A DNA stretch of 64,000 nucleotides from Cryobacterium sp. PAMC25264 (GTDB lineage Bacteria; Actinomycetota; Actinomycetes; Actinomycetales; Microbacteriaceae). Within the stretch, counting starts at the first letter, position 1. Each line of letters starts with the position of its first letter. The notes under the pieces are model-generated. The model was given only the letters and a program-made list of their open reading frames with translations. It did not search any database and was not told the origin of the DNA. A program made the translations under genes and the position numbers. The stretch lies in NCBI RefSeq assembly GCF_019443325.1, contig NZ_CP080383.1, forward strand, positions 1,364,001 to 1,428,000, given 5' to 3'. Below, one piece after another: positions 25,917 through 36,108 of this stretch.

Positions 25917-27781
25917 ATGGACGAAGAGCTCGTAAACGGCTCCACCGCACCGCTGGGAGACACTCCCACCGGTGGCAATCCGCAGGACTGGAACACCGCC
26001 CTGGCCGGTCCAGCACCGGTCCCTGTCGCCTTCGACGTCACCGCTGACTCGAGCGTAAACGCAGCCACCGACACGCCAGATGCCTCGTCCTCAGCAGGCG
26101 ACCCAGCCGCCGAAAGAGCAGCCAGGCGCGCCGCCGCCGAGTCGCAGGCGCGGACGGCGTCGACAGTGATCAGTCAGAACCCGCGCCGCGTCGCCCGCCT
26201 CGCCGGGGTGCCCCGCAGCCCGTGTGGCGGGACCCGGCACACCTGCCCGCGGTACAGCGCGCCCAGACCGGTGTGTTCGGGGAGAAGCTGCAGGTCCTGG
26301 CCGAGGCCGCCGCGGCGGTGCAGGAGGTGATGGGCTCGATCGATGTCGACGGGCTCAACGACGCGGAACTGGTCGCGTTGACCCAGATGACCGAGAAGGT
26401 CGGCCGGCCCACCGATCTGGCCCGGGTGAGAACCGCGACCGTGGTGGACTACCGGGCCCGGACAGGCTTGGGCCGGGACTCGTTGGCCTGGCGGTTGGGA
26501 GCGTCGCACCACACGGACCTGTTGACCCGGTTGACCGGGGCGTCGGGGCAAGAAATGAAACGGCGGATACGGTTGGGCGACAAGATCGCCCCACGCATGA
26601 TGGGCGGCACCGTCCTTGACCCCGTGTTCCCGACCGTCGCCGCTGCCCTGGCCGCCGGGGAACTCGGTCTGGACGCGGCCGAGGAGATCGTGAAGGGCCT
26701 GGCCGACTACAAGGTCCATGGTCGCTTCGACGCGAACCCCGCCGACGTCGACGCGGCCGAGGCGGGCTTGGTCGAATCGGCCACCGGCTCCGTCTACGGC
26801 CGCAGCACCGACGAGAGCCCGATCACCCGGTTGGGGGACTCGGACGGGTTCAGCTACCCCGCTGACGCGCTTCGCGAGATGGCCCTGCAGTGGCAAGCAG
26901 CATTGAACCCCGACGGCCTCGCCCCCAACGAAGACCTCCTCGAAGCGAAGTCCACGTTCTCCTTCGGCGGGCTCCGCAACGGCCTCTACCCCCTCCGCGG
27001 CGGAGTCACCCCGGATCTCAAAGGCATCATCCAAACCCTCTTCAACACCTACCAGTCCGCCCGCACCGCACCCCGGTTCCCCACCGCCGACGAACAGGAG
27101 AGTATCGAAGCCGGCGAACTCGTGCCCGGAGAGATCCTCGACGACCGCAGCGGCGGCGAGAAACGAGCCGACATCCTCCGCGGCATCCTCACCCAGATCG
27201 CCCAAGACCCCCGCACCCCCACGATGGGCGGAATGCCACCGACGGTGATGGTGCACGTCAGCGCCGCAGACCTCCTCGCCGGCATCGGCGTCGGCTGGAT
27301 CGACGGCATCGACGGGCCGATCTCGATGAAAACGATCAACCAGATGATCGATAACGGTGGTATCCGGCCCGTGTTCTTCGGCGGCAACGGCGCTGTCCTC
27401 GCCCTAGGCAACAAAGCCCGCTGCTTCAGCCCCCTACAACGCCGCGCCATCACCGCCAGAGACGGCGGCTGCATCGTCCCCAGCTGCACCAGTCCGGCCC
27501 AATGGACCGAACTCCACCACGTCATCCCCTGGGAACACGGCGGCCGCACCGACATCGACAACGGGGTGCTGCTGTGTTGGTACCACCACCACACCATCAA
27601 CACCGCCGGGTGGAAAATCCGCATGGTCAACGGATGCCCAAGTGAAGCACCGCACTGGTTCGACCCGACCGGCACATGGCGACGGCCCAACCAACACCGC
27701 GCCCACACCCCCACACCCGAAAACCCCCGAACACGGAATGACCCACCGGGGTCTCGACACGCTCGACCACCGGGGTTTTGA
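25917..27781 (+). CDS. DUF222/HNH endonuclease (13E12 type), frameshifted near the 5' end
   Basis: ATG 25917 follows GGGAGAATGGGGG and opens a low-complexity N-terminus (about 98 residues). The second frame, from about 26200 and containing GTG 26222, encodes DUF222 (FGEKLQVLAEAAAAVQEVM onward) and the C-terminal HNH nuclease: CIVPSCTSPAQWTELHHVIPWEHGG and NGVLLCWYHHHTINTAGW. The frames join as LAGGAPQPVWRDPAH if one G is added to the GGGG at about 26200. An annotation from 26222 alone would miss the start. These genes are numerous in Micrococcales genomes and lack a known biological role. The last residues (PPGSRHARPPGF) are encoded by the downstream intergenic repeat. Confidence 0.85.
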
Positions 27782-27891
27782 CACGCTCGACCACCGGGGC
27801 TTGACCTGCTTGAGCAGCGGGTCTCGGCCAGCTCGACCGCCGGCGGGCGGGATACGTGATCACCGGGGGCTCGGGGTGCTCGACCAACGCG
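27748..27891 (+). repeat. Degenerate tandem repeats overlapping the HNH gene end
   Basis: Units of about 24 bases begin at 27748, 27772, 27796, 27819 and 27864. The first two read ggggtctcgacacgctcg and ggggttttgacacgctcg, each followed by accacc; later ones diverge. They are the reverse complement family of the 25725-25805 repeats, so the HNH gene is bracketed by inverted copies. Confidence 0.75.
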
Positions 27892-27927
27892 TGTCACCAC
27901 GAAGTGGTGGTCAGCGGCGACCGGTTT

Positions 27928-28341
27928 CTAGGCTGCGGGGGAGTCCGCGGCGCTGATCCGCAGCAGCACGCGGGTCTTCGCGCCGGACTTGCCGAGTCGC
28001 TCGATGAAGAGGAATATCCGGTACTCGAGCCGGTACTTCGCGGCGAAGACCGCCGTCAACAGGGCCCGGCTGCTGTCGTCATCCTCGATGACGGCCTGTG
28101 CCTCCAGCGGCAGCGCGCCGGCCGCCACCGCTCCCGTGCGGGAGCAGGGGGCCAGCTGTACCCGGGAGGTGTGTCGCAGCCGCTTCACCTTGCCGCTCTG
28201 CTTCGGGGTGGTCACGATCAGGTCATCCCCATCCCTGGCGATCCAGACCGGAGTCGAGACCGGCTCTCCCGATCGGCGGAACGTGGTGAGGGACACGAAG
28301 CGTTCGTCGCCGAGGCCGGCCAGGGTGGTGGGAGAGGACAT
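27928..28341 (-). CDS. PPOX-class flavin/F420-dependent oxidoreductase
   Basis: 137 residues from ATG 28341 (MSSPTTLAGLGDERFVSLTTFRRSGEPVSTPVW). The split beta-barrel fold of pyridoxamine-phosphate-oxidase-like proteins is indicated by VSLTTFRRSGEPVSTPVW, DDLIVTTPKQSGKVKRLRH and VQLAPCSRTG. In actinobacteria this subgroup usually uses F420; the cofactor here is inferred. Divergent from the ketopantoate reductase-like gene. Confidence 0.85.
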   Translation of the reverse strand: MSSPTTLAGLGDERFVSLTTFRRSGEPVSTPVWIARDGDDLIVTTPKQSGKVKRLRHTSRVQLAPCSRTGAVAAGALPLEAQAVIEDDDSSRALLTAVFAAKYRLEYRIFLFIERLGKSGAKTRVLLRISAADSPAA

Positions 28342-28423
28342 TTCCACACTGTATCTGCTCCACAATGGAACGGGCGGCAGACGTCGCCGACACGATGAAA
28401 GGTCCGCATGTCACAGGTGTCTA

Positions 28424-29305
28424 ATGTCTGAGCCAGTCATCGCTGTGGTGGGTGCCGGAGCCGTGGGAGGTCTCATCGGCATCCTCCTGCACCGCAGCGG
28501 GATCGAGGTCGTCGCCGTCGCTCGTCCGGAGACGGCCCGGCAGATCAATTCCGACGGCCTCACCCTGCACAGCCCACATTTCGGCGACCAGCTCGGCCGG
28601 CTCACGGCGGTGACCGAGATTCCCGACGGCGCCCGCGTGATCGTGGCCACCAAGGCTTATGCCCTCCCCGGTATCGTCGACGCCCTCCGGCGAGCGCAGC
28701 CCGCAGAGGTCGTATCCCTGCTCAACGGTATCGAGCACATGGACGTTCTGCGGCGGGCCGCCCCCGATGCCCGTGTCGCCGGTGCCACGATCGCCGTCGA
28801 AAGCACTCGGCTGAGCCCCACGGTCATCGACCACCGCAGCCCGTTCCTGCGGCTCACCGTTCCGGCCGAGGCGGAGAGCACCGGAGTCGTCACGGCCTGG
28901 AACAGTGCCGGACTCGACGTCACCGTGGGCGGAACCGAGGCGGAGGTGCTCTGGAGCAAGCTGCGGTTCCTGGCTCCGATGGCACTGCTCACGTCCTACT
29001 GTCGCCTACCCATCGGCGCCGCCCGGGAACTCGACCCTGCCCTCACCACCGCGGTGCTGGCCGAGGTCGCGCAGATCGCCACCCGAGATGGTGTGCCCTC
29101 GGACCCCGATCAGCTCGCCCGGGCGATCCACGCACTCCCTGCGGGCATGCGATCCTCGTTGCAGAACGACCTGGATGCCGGGGCAGAGACTGAACTCGAC
29201 GCCATCGGCGGTGCCCTCCTGCGCCGCGCCCGCCATCACGGTGTCGCCGCCCCGCGGGTGCAGGAACTCCTCGACGATCTCGGGTCACGCGCGGCGCCTG
29301 CCTGA
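28424..29305 (+). CDS. Ketopantoate reductase family protein (ApbA/PanE-like)
   Basis: A 293-residue protein. The N-terminal Rossmann motif is VVGAGAVGGLIG at residues 7-18, VATKAYALPG follows, and the C-terminal helical domain carries LWSKLRFLAPMALLTSYCR with the catalytic Lys. PanE reduces ketopantoate with NADPH in pantothenate synthesis, but actinobacteria carry several paralogues, so the exact substrate is uncertain. ATG start 28424. It stands alone, with no pantothenate genes nearby. Confidence 0.82.
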   Translation: MSEPVIAVVGAGAVGGLIGILLHRSGIEVVAVARPETARQINSDGLTLHSPHFGDQLGRLTAVTEIPDGARVIVATKAYALPGIVDALRRAQPAEVVSLLNGIEHMDVLRRAAPDARVAGATIAVESTRLSPTVIDHRSPFLRLTVPAEAESTGVVTAWNSAGLDVTVGGTEAEVLWSKLRFLAPMALLTSYCRLPIGAARELDPALTTAVLAEVAQIATRDGVPSDPDQLARAIHALPAGMRSSLQNDLDAGAETELDAIGGALLRRARHHGVAAPRVQELLDDLGSRAAPA

Positions 29306-29433
29306 GTCTCTCCTGATCGTGCCCCGTGAGTCGGCCGACGATACTCATCGGGTGCTCTGAAACCTCGTTCAGAACGCCGACTCCGGGTCCCCGACCGCGC
29401 ACGGCGGGTGCACAGTTGATCCGGAGGACATTC

Positions 29434-30683
29434 GTGAGCACATTCCTGAACACCAGCATCGTCGGTGGCCCGCTACTTTTCGCCCTGTACGGGGTGGCGG
29501 CTGCAAGCCTGATCGTGCTGGTTTCCCGTCGTCTGCCGACCCGGCTCGCGCTGATCGGCGTCGGCCTGGTCATCGGCGGTGCCGCGACAGGCTGGACGCT
29601 CAGCTGGCTGGTGAGTGACGTCTGGGACCTCTTCGGAGTGTCCCTGAGCACGACCACGCGATTCTGGGCGACCGGGTTCTTCGCCGCTCTCGCACTGATC
29701 GTGTTCGCCCTCGTCACCTCGAGGCGATGGCGTCGCGTGGTCGCCATTGTCGCGATCCCGCTGCTACTGCTCTCCACCGCGGCGGGTGTCAATGCCGATT
29801 TCGGGCAGTTCACCACGGTGCGCACGGCACTCGGCCTACCCACCTACGACTCGCTCTCCGCGGCCACAGCCGGGTCGTCGACCGCGACCGGCGTGGTCGG
29901 CACCGTGACCATTCCGGCCACCAGCTCGGGTTTCGCCGCCCGGGCCGCGCTGGTCTACCTGCCCCCCGCCGCGCGCGTGGCCAACCCGCCGGCCCTTCCG
30001 GTCGTGGAGATGCTCTCGGGCCAGCCCGGCAGTCCCGCCGACGTCTTCACGGCTGGCCACCTGGCCACCATCCTCAACGGCTACGCGGCTGAGCACGGTG
30101 GGGTAGCGCCCATCGTGGTCGTGCCCGACCAGCTCGGTGCCCCGACCAGAACCCCATGTGCGTCGACTCCGCCCTCGGCAACTCGGCCTCCTACCTCACC
30201 GCGGACGTTCCCGACTGGATCCGGGCCCACCTCCACGTCGCCGCCGGCCCCGCAGGGTGGGCCATCGCCGGATTCTCCCAGGGCGGAACCTGTTCCATGC
30301 AACTGGGCGCCGCGCATCCGGAGCTTTACGGAACCATTCTCGACATCTCAGGGGAACTGGCCCCGCAGAAGGGCAGCGTCGCCCAGACCATCGCCTCGGG
30401 CTTCGCCGGTGACGCCGCCGCCTACGCGGCGGCGGCTCCCGTCGCCGTGCTGGGCGCGCACGCACCCTACGAGAACCTCACGGTGATCGTTGCCGTAGGC
30501 GGTGACGACACCCGATACCTGCCGTGGTCCCAGACTGTGGTCGACGCTGCGGGCAAGGCCGGTGCGCACACCCACCTCATCGTGTCGCCGGGCACCGCAC
30601 ACGACTGGCACACCGTGCAGTACGCGTGGACGCAGGCCCTGCCGGTGCTCGCTGAGAGCACCGGATTGACCGGCCTGTCGTGA
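29434..30683 (+). pseudogene. Membrane-anchored esterase, frameshifted; partner of MprF-like gene
   Basis: GTG 29434 follows CCGGAGGA. About four N-terminal membrane helices (residues 1-130) precede an alpha/beta-hydrolase of the putative esterase (FrmB/mycolyltransferase-like) family: VLPVVEMLSGQPG-type start, nucleophile elbow AGFSQGG, Asp in VGGDDTRY, His in GTAHDWHTVQYAW. The frame breaks near 30140: gtgccccgaccagaacccc reads GAPDQNPMCVDSALGNSASYL with one more C. Its stop overlaps the GTG of the DUF2156/MprF-like gene, so the two act together. Actinobacterial aminoacyl-phosphatidylglycerol synthases are known with adjacent serine hydrolases, so it probably removes amino acids from lipids or modifies the same envelope. 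Confidence 0.8.
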
Positions 30684-33274
30684 GCACTCCGACCCTGTCC
30701 GGCGCACTGGCGCCGGTCACGCCGCCGCCGGTCACCCCGCCCTCGGCCCTGAGACAGCGGATGCGCCGCCTCGCCGCCCGTGCCGCGCGCACGCCGTTCT
30801 CCCTCAGCGTTGCAACCGTGCTCCTCGTCACCGCGCTGGCGACGGGTCTGCTCAGGGGCCCGTCGTATGCCCTGCGACTACTGCTCGGCACCGGATATCA
30901 CTCCGCGATCGGGCTGGGGCACTGGTGGACTCCGATCACCTCGGTGTTCCTCGTGGACAACATCGCCGAGCTCATCCTGGCGATCCTCGGCGCGGTTCTC
31001 GTGCTCGGAGCGGCCGAGCGCCTGCTCGGCACCGGCCGCACCATCCTGGCGTTCCTGGCCACGGCGGTGATCGGCACCGGCCTCGGGCTGGTGTTGCAGG
31101 ACTTCGGAGTCGCCGGCGGCGAGATGTGGTCCCGCGGTGTGCGCGAGCTGTGGGCGCTCGACCCGTTCACCCCGATCCTGGGCTCCATCATGGCCGCGAG
31201 CGGATTCGCCGGGGCGCTCTGGCGCCGACGTATCCGCGTGCTCACTCTCGCTGCGGCGCTCGTCCTGCTGCTCTACTCCGGGCAGCCGAGCGATCTGTAC
31301 CGGCTGCTGGCCGTGCTCACCGGGCTGCTACTGGGAATCGCGCTACGGCCGGTGCGACGTGAGGCGGCCTGGCGGCGTAGCTCCGACCATGAGACGCGCA
31401 CCCTGTTCGGTGCCATCGTGGCCGTGCTCGCCGTCGGGCCCGTGGTCACGGTGGTGTCCGGCGGCCGGTTCGGGATCCTCGCGCCGCTCGGGCTGCTGCT
31501 CACCCAGGAGGTGCCCTCGGCCGGGGACGTGGTCGACCGCTGCCTGCTCGGGAACATCACCCGGCAGTGTGTGCACGAGCTGACTCTGGAGCGGATCGGC
31601 GGCGTCGGCCCGGTTCTTGTGAGCCTGCTGCCGCTCATCGTGCTGCTGATAGCAGCGTACGGTCTCACCCGGGGCCGCCGGTTCGCCGCGGGGCTGGCCA
31701 TCGTGGTCAATGTGGGGATGGCCGCGCTCGGCGCCTGGTACTACGGTCTGCTCCCGGTTTTCGGCGAGCCCTATTCGTTCCAGTGGCGGTCCGGCCAGTA
31801 CTGGGAGGTCGCGTTGGTGCTGATCGTGTCGGTGCTGGTGCCCGCGGCCACCGCGGTCTGGATCGCCCTGTCCTTGCGGCACTTCCCGGTGCGCACCCGC
31901 CCCGGCTACCTGCGACGGTTCGCCGTGCTCACAACGGGAGGATTACTGGCCCTCTCCGTCGTGTACGTGAGTGTGGGCTGGATTCTGCGCGATCACTTCC
32001 GGCCCGCCGTCACCCTGGCGGACCTCGTCGCCGACCTGCCCGAACGCTTCATCCCGGTCGGGTTCCTGCGACTAGAGCGTCTGTCCTTCCTGCCGGGGGA
32101 CCCCCTGTCCTCGGTGTTCTACGACTGGGTCGGCCCGATTTTCTGGTTGCTCGTCATCGGCGGCGCCATCCTCGCCCTCCGTACGGGTGCGGTCGGCGCC
32201 CCGCCAGAGGACCAGGTGCGCCTGCGCGCTCTGCTGCATGCCGGCGGCGGCGGTTCGCTCGCCCACATGGCCACCTGGGAGGGGTCCTCCCTGTGGTTCT
32301 CCGCGGCGGAGTCCACGCCGGCCGTGCCCGTGGCCATCGCGTACCGGGTTGTGAACGGTGTGGCCATCACGGTCGCCGAACCCATCGGCGTGGACCCCGC
32401 CGATGACCTGCCGCGCGCGTCGGCGGTGGTGGCCGCCTTCGCCCGTATGTGCGACGACCACGGCTGGGTGCCGGTGTTCTACTCCCTGCGCGACCGGTGG
32501 CGGCCGGTGTTCGACGAGATGGGCTGGCAGGCCATGGAGGTGGGGGAGGAGACCGTGCTGCGCCCACACAACTGGGCCACAACCGGCAAGAAATGGCAGG
32601 ACATCCGTTCCTCCGTCAACCGGGCCCAGAAGCTCGGGGTGCGCGCGGTCTGGACCACCTACCGCTCCCTGTCCCTGCGGCAGGCCGCGCAGATCGCGGA
32701 AATCTCCGAACAGTGGGTGCAGGAGAAGGGCCTGCCCGAACTCGGGTTCACACTCGGCGGACTCGACGAACTGCGCGACCCCGACGTGCGGCTGATGCTC
32801 GCCATCGACTCGGACGACCGCATCCTGGCCGTCACGAGCTGGCTGCCCACCTACCGGGGTGGCGAGGTGATCGGCTGGACCCTCGACTTCATGCGGCGGG
32901 GTTCGGACACCATGAACGGCGTCATGGAATTCCTGATCAGCGAGACGGCGTCGCTGCTCAAGGACCGCGAGGAGGTTGAATTCCTGAGCCTGTCCGCGGC
33001 ACCGCTTGCGACCACAGGCGCGGCCAGGCCCGACGACGAGACCGGCAGCCTGGCCGTGCGGATGCTCGACTTCCTCGGTCGTACGCTGGAGCCCGTGTAC
33101 GGGTTCCGGTCGCTGTTCGCGTTCAAGCGCAAGTTCCAGCCCGAGTTCCACCCGCTCTTCATGGCCTACCCCGACCCGGTGGCGCTGCCGGCAATCGGCG
33201 TCGCCCTCGCCCGCGCCTACCTGCCCACCCTCACCCTGCGGGAGGCCGCTGCCTTCGTCCGCAGCCTCGGCTGA
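30680..33274 (+). CDS. MprF-like bifunctional lipid flippase/aminoacyl transferase (DUF2156)
   Basis: An 864-residue protein. About 12-14 membrane helices fill residues 35-510, beginning with a rhomboid-like stretch (WTPITSVFLVDNIAELILAILGAVLVLG). The cytoplasmic C-terminal DUF2156 domain (GNAT-like pair, from about residue 535: LAHMATWEGSSLWFS ... PVFYSLRDRWRPVFDEMGWQAMEVGEETVL ... GWTLDFMRR ... SLFAFKRKFQPEFHP) transfers an amino acid from aminoacyl-tRNA to phosphatidylglycerol or diacylglycerol. Such lipids reduce attraction of cationic peptides. The amino acid (Lys or Ala) cannot be read from sequence. GTG start overlaps the esterase stop. Confidence 0.88.
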   Translation: MSTPTLSGALAPVTPPPVTPPSALRQRMRRLAARAARTPFSLSVATVLLVTALATGLLRGPSYALRLLLGTGYHSAIGLGHWWTPITSVFLVDNIAELILAILGAVLVLGAAERLLGTGRTILAFLATAVIGTGLGLVLQDFGVAGGEMWSRGVRELWALDPFTPILGSIMAASGFAGALWRRRIRVLTLAAALVLLLYSGQPSDLYRLLAVLTGLLLGIALRPVRREAAWRRSSDHETRTLFGAIVAVLAVGPVVTVVSGGRFGILAPLGLLLTQEVPSAGDVVDRCLLGNITRQCVHELTLERIGGVGPVLVSLLPLIVLLIAAYGLTRGRRFAAGLAIVVNVGMAALGAWYYGLLPVFGEPYSFQWRSGQYWEVALVLIVSVLVPAATAVWIALSLRHFPVRTRPGYLRRFAVLTTGGLLALSVVYVSVGWILRDHFRPAVTLADLVADLPERFIPVGFLRLERLSFLPGDPLSSVFYDWVGPIFWLLVIGGAILALRTGAVGAPPEDQVRLRALLHAGGGGSLAHMATWEGSSLWFSAAESTPAVPVAIAYRVVNGVAITVAEPIGVDPADDLPRASAVVAAFARMCDDHGWVPVFYSLRDRWRPVFDEMGWQAMEVGEETVLRPHNWATTGKKWQDIRSSVNRAQKLGVRAVWTTYRSLSLRQAAQIAEISEQWVQEKGLPELGFTLGGLDELRDPDVRLMLAIDSDDRILAVTSWLPTYRGGEVIGWTLDFMRRGSDTMNGVMEFLISETASLLKDREEVEFLSLSAAPLATTGAARPDDETGSLAVRMLDFLGRTLEPVYGFRSLFAFKRKFQPEFHPLFMAYPDPVALPAIGVALARAYLPTLTLREAAAFVRSLG

Positions 33275-33377
33275 CCTCGCCCGCTCGCGTACATCGCTCG
33301 GATGATACTGGGCACGCGCGGGGATGAACTGCCCGGCATCAGGCGCCGGGACACGACCCGAGCCGTACGCTGGGAGG

Positions 33378-35309
33378 ATGTCGGATCTGGGGCTCTTCAC
33401 GCGCACGGGGCGCTCCCGGTGGGCACTGGAGCCGTCCCTGGGTCTCGGCATCCTCCTGATCTGGGGCGGCCTGTCGCTGTCCGCCGGTGTCATCGGCCAG
33501 CTTGTGAGCGTCGTGCTCTTCGCCGGCGCCGTGGCCGCCTCGCGCCTGTTCCCGGCGGTGGCGCTGGTCGCGGGGGCGGCCGCCACGATCGCCGGCGTCG
33601 CCGGCACCCGTGACGATCCGACCTGGTTGGTGCTGCTGTTGATCAGCGGGTGCATCGTCACCTGGGGCGCGTGCCTGTACGGCCAGCCCGCCCTCCGCTT
33701 CGTCGCCCTGACAGCCGGCCTTCTGGCGGGCGCCCTGATCACGGTGCTCCTGACTGTCGGCGGCTTGATCAGCAGCGCAGAGGGCGTCGAGGGTTTCCTG
33801 CGCTTCTTCCTCGAGCTGGGCTTCCGCCTCACCGAGGGTTTTCTGGCCACGGCGGTACTGGCCGGTGGATGGGTGCTCAGCCTGGTGCTGCGCCGCCGAG
33901 CCGATGGCCGCGCCGAGGGTCATGAGACCGGAAGGTCCCCAGTGTCCGGCAGCGCCGCGCAACCGGCGGCCGGGCCTGCGGAGACCTGGTTCATGCAGCC
34001 GGCCCCGACGGAATGGCTCACCGGTCCCGCTCTGGTCCTCGGCCGCCAGGGATTCCGGCCGGTGGCCAGGCGCACCCTCATAATCGACGCGGGGATCGCC
34101 GTCGCCTTCATCTTCTTCGGCCTGCTCATCGATGCGGGCGGCGGTGTGCTGTCCTTGGTGGTCCTGGCCGGGTTCGCCGCCGCGCTCACCGTACGACGGC
34201 TGTCTCCTGCGCTGGCCCTCGCCATCGCCTGGGTCACCGCGATCACTCAGATGCTGGGCGGGCTGCCCGTTCTCACCAGCAACGTCGCCGTCCTCGCTGT
34301 GCTCTACGTCACGGCCGCCTACGCCGACAGGGTCGTGCGCTGGGCAGGTCTGATCTCGGTGGGGGTGGGCGCCCTGCTCGCCGCCGGATACATCAGCCTG
34401 CTCCAGCGCGGGGTGACGTCGATCGCCGAAGCCAACGCCCAGGGTGATCTGGGCGCGTTGATCTGGTCCATGGTGGCCACCTTCGTCGCCAGCCTGGCCG
34501 TGCTCGGCCTGTCCTGGACCCTGGGTCTCCTGATGCGCACCTGGCAGACCGCCAGGGAGAGCCGCGTCACGCAGTACCGCGCCGTCGAGGAGCAGCGCGT
34601 GGCCCAGCGCAGCGTCGTCGTCGAACAGGAACGCAACCGCATCGCCAGGGACATGCACGACGTGGTCGCCCACTCCCTGGCCGTGGTGATCGCTCAGGCC
34701 GACGGCGCCCGGTATGCCCGTGCGCAGAACCCTGAGGCCGTCGACGAGGCGCTCAGCACCATCTCGACCACGGCCAGGGAGGCCCTGGGCGACGTCCGCA
34801 TCCTGCTCACCCGTCTGCGCCAGGACGACGCGGCCGGACCCCAGCCCGTGCTGGCCGATCTCGACCGCCTGGTCGCGCAGATGCAGAGCACCGGCCTCGA
34901 CATCGAGTGGACGACGACCGGCACCCCCACCACCCTCGGGTCCGGCGCGCAACTGGCGGTGTACCGCATCGTGCAGGAGGCCCTCACCAACGCCCTCCGC
35001 CACGGAGATGCTGGCCGGGCGGTATATTTGAGCCTCGCGTGGACGGACGGATGGGTCGCGGTGACGATTGACAATGCGGTGGGCGTGACGGATGCGGCCG
35101 GGCGTGCCGGCGAGATCGGCCACGGCCTTCCCGGCATGCGCGAGCGTGCGCTCCTTGCCGGCGGTTCCCTCGCCGCGGAGTCCATTGGGGGCCGGTTCAT
35201 CGTGGCCGCCCGTCTCCCGGCCATCACCACCAACGCCCTGGTGAAGCCGGCGGCCACGCTCCTGGCAGACCAGCCCGCGGACGCGACCAAGCCCGGAGCC
35301 CTCCAATGA
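33378..35309 (+). CDS. Sensor histidine kinase, HisKA_3 type
   Basis: 643 residues from ATG 33378 (after GGGAGG). The N-terminal half has two groups of membrane helices separated by a hydrophilic loop (ADGRAEGHETGRSPVSGSAA, near residues 175-215). A coiled segment leads to the phospho-acceptor His427 in RIARDMHDVVAHSLAVVIAQADGARY, then HATPase_c with NALRHGDAG, VTIDNAVG and GLPGMRERALLAGG. Typical of actinobacterial NarX/LiaS-like kinases that sense envelope stress. Coupled by ATGA to the response regulator, and followed by an FtsX-type ABC system that may be its target. Confidence 0.92.
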   Translation: MSDLGLFTRTGRSRWALEPSLGLGILLIWGGLSLSAGVIGQLVSVVLFAGAVAASRLFPAVALVAGAAATIAGVAGTRDDPTWLVLLLISGCIVTWGACLYGQPALRFVALTAGLLAGALITVLLTVGGLISSAEGVEGFLRFFLELGFRLTEGFLATAVLAGGWVLSLVLRRRADGRAEGHETGRSPVSGSAAQPAAGPAETWFMQPAPTEWLTGPALVLGRQGFRPVARRTLIIDAGIAVAFIFFGLLIDAGGGVLSLVVLAGFAAALTVRRLSPALALAIAWVTAITQMLGGLPVLTSNVAVLAVLYVTAAYADRVVRWAGLISVGVGALLAAGYISLLQRGVTSIAEANAQGDLGALIWSMVATFVASLAVLGLSWTLGLLMRTWQTARESRVTQYRAVEEQRVAQRSVVVEQERNRIARDMHDVVAHSLAVVIAQADGARYARAQNPEAVDEALSTISTTAREALGDVRILLTRLRQDDAAGPQPVLADLDRLVAQMQSTGLDIEWTTTGTPTTLGSGAQLAVYRIVQEALTNALRHGDAGRAVYLSLAWTDGWVAVTIDNAVGVTDAAGRAGEIGHGLPGMRERALLAGGSLAAESIGGRFIVAARLPAITTNALVKPAATLLADQPADATKPGALQ

Positions 35310-35995
35310 GCGAGGTGGCCCCTGTCGACGCCCCGCGCATCCGCGTGGCCCTGGTCGACGACCAGGCACTGTTCCGGGCGGGGATCCGCATGCTGGTGTC
35401 CTCGCAGGCCGACCTGGAGTTCGTCGGTGAGGCCGGCAACGGCGCCGCCGGCGTCACCATGGCCGCGGCCGTCCACCCCGACGTGATGCTGATGGACATC
35501 CGGATGCCCGTGATGGACGGCATCGACGCCACCACGGCGATCCTCGCGGCGGCCGAGTCTGCCGGAACCACGCCGCCGCGCATCGTGGTGCTCACCACCT
35601 TCGAGCTCGACGAGAGCGCGGGCCGCGCCATCCGGGGCGGAGCCAGCGGCTTCCTACTCAAGGACGCCGATCCCGAATTCCTGCTGGCCGCCATCCGCAC
35701 CGTGCACGCCGGCAGCGCCGTCATCGCCGCCTCGGCCACACGCGAACTCTTCGCCCACTTCGACGCGCCGGAGCCCGAACGCGAGGAGCCGGAGGCATTC
35801 CGCACCCTCACCAGCCGGGAACGCGATATCTTCGCCCTCGCCGCACTAGGCCTGAGTAACGCCGAGATCGCGGCGGGGGAGTTCCTCAGCGAAGCCACCG
35901 TCAAGACCCACATCAGCCGGATCCTCGGCAAGCTCTCCCTGCGCGACCGGGTGCAGCTGGTGGTCTTCGCCTTCCAGCACCGCCTCACCTCCTAA
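35306..35995 (+). CDS. Two-component response regulator, NarL/LuxR family
   Basis: A 229-residue protein. Receiver with DD18-19, phospho-acceptor Asp64 (VMLMDIRMPVMDGI) and LLKDADPEF, then LuxR helix-turn-helix LTSREREIF-like region (LTSRERDIFALAALGLSNAEIAAGEFLSEATVKTHISRILGKLSLRDR). The start overlaps the kinase stop. The 114-base gap to the ABC genes contains a hairpin and could hold the promoter it controls. Confidence 0.94.
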   Translation: MSEVAPVDAPRIRVALVDDQALFRAGIRMLVSSQADLEFVGEAGNGAAGVTMAAAVHPDVMLMDIRMPVMDGIDATTAILAAAESAGTTPPRIVVLTTFELDESAGRAIRGGASGFLLKDADPEFLLAAIRTVHAGSAVIAASATRELFAHFDAPEPEREEPEAFRTLTSRERDIFALAALGLSNAEIAAGEFLSEATVKTHISRILGKLSLRDRVQLVVFAFQHRLTS

Positions 35996-36013
35996 CGGCT
36001 GGGCACGCCCAGA

Positions 36014-36042
36014 GGATGACCCGGCGCGGCCGGGGATCATCC
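36014..36042 (+). terminator. Hairpin after the two-component operon
   Basis: GGATGA (36014-36019) pairs with TCATCC (36037-36042), with additional CCC/GGG pairs inside. It lies 18 bases after the response regulator stop. No U-run. Confidence 0.5.
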
Positions 36043-36108
36043 GTGCGGCGGCTTCGATACCTCCCCAGCCCGACGCGGCCGCACCGTTCCGATTCCTAGC
36101 CTGACAGC

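Noticed and set aside
28424-29305. Confident panE assignment
   Set aside because: Family membership is clear, but no pantothenate genes are nearby and paralogues are common.
32072-35369. Long minus-strand frames (592 and 676 codons) opposite the MprF-like and kinase genes
   Set aside because: Low-complexity Gly/Gln/Arg/His-rich translations without domain motifs, antisense to clear genes.
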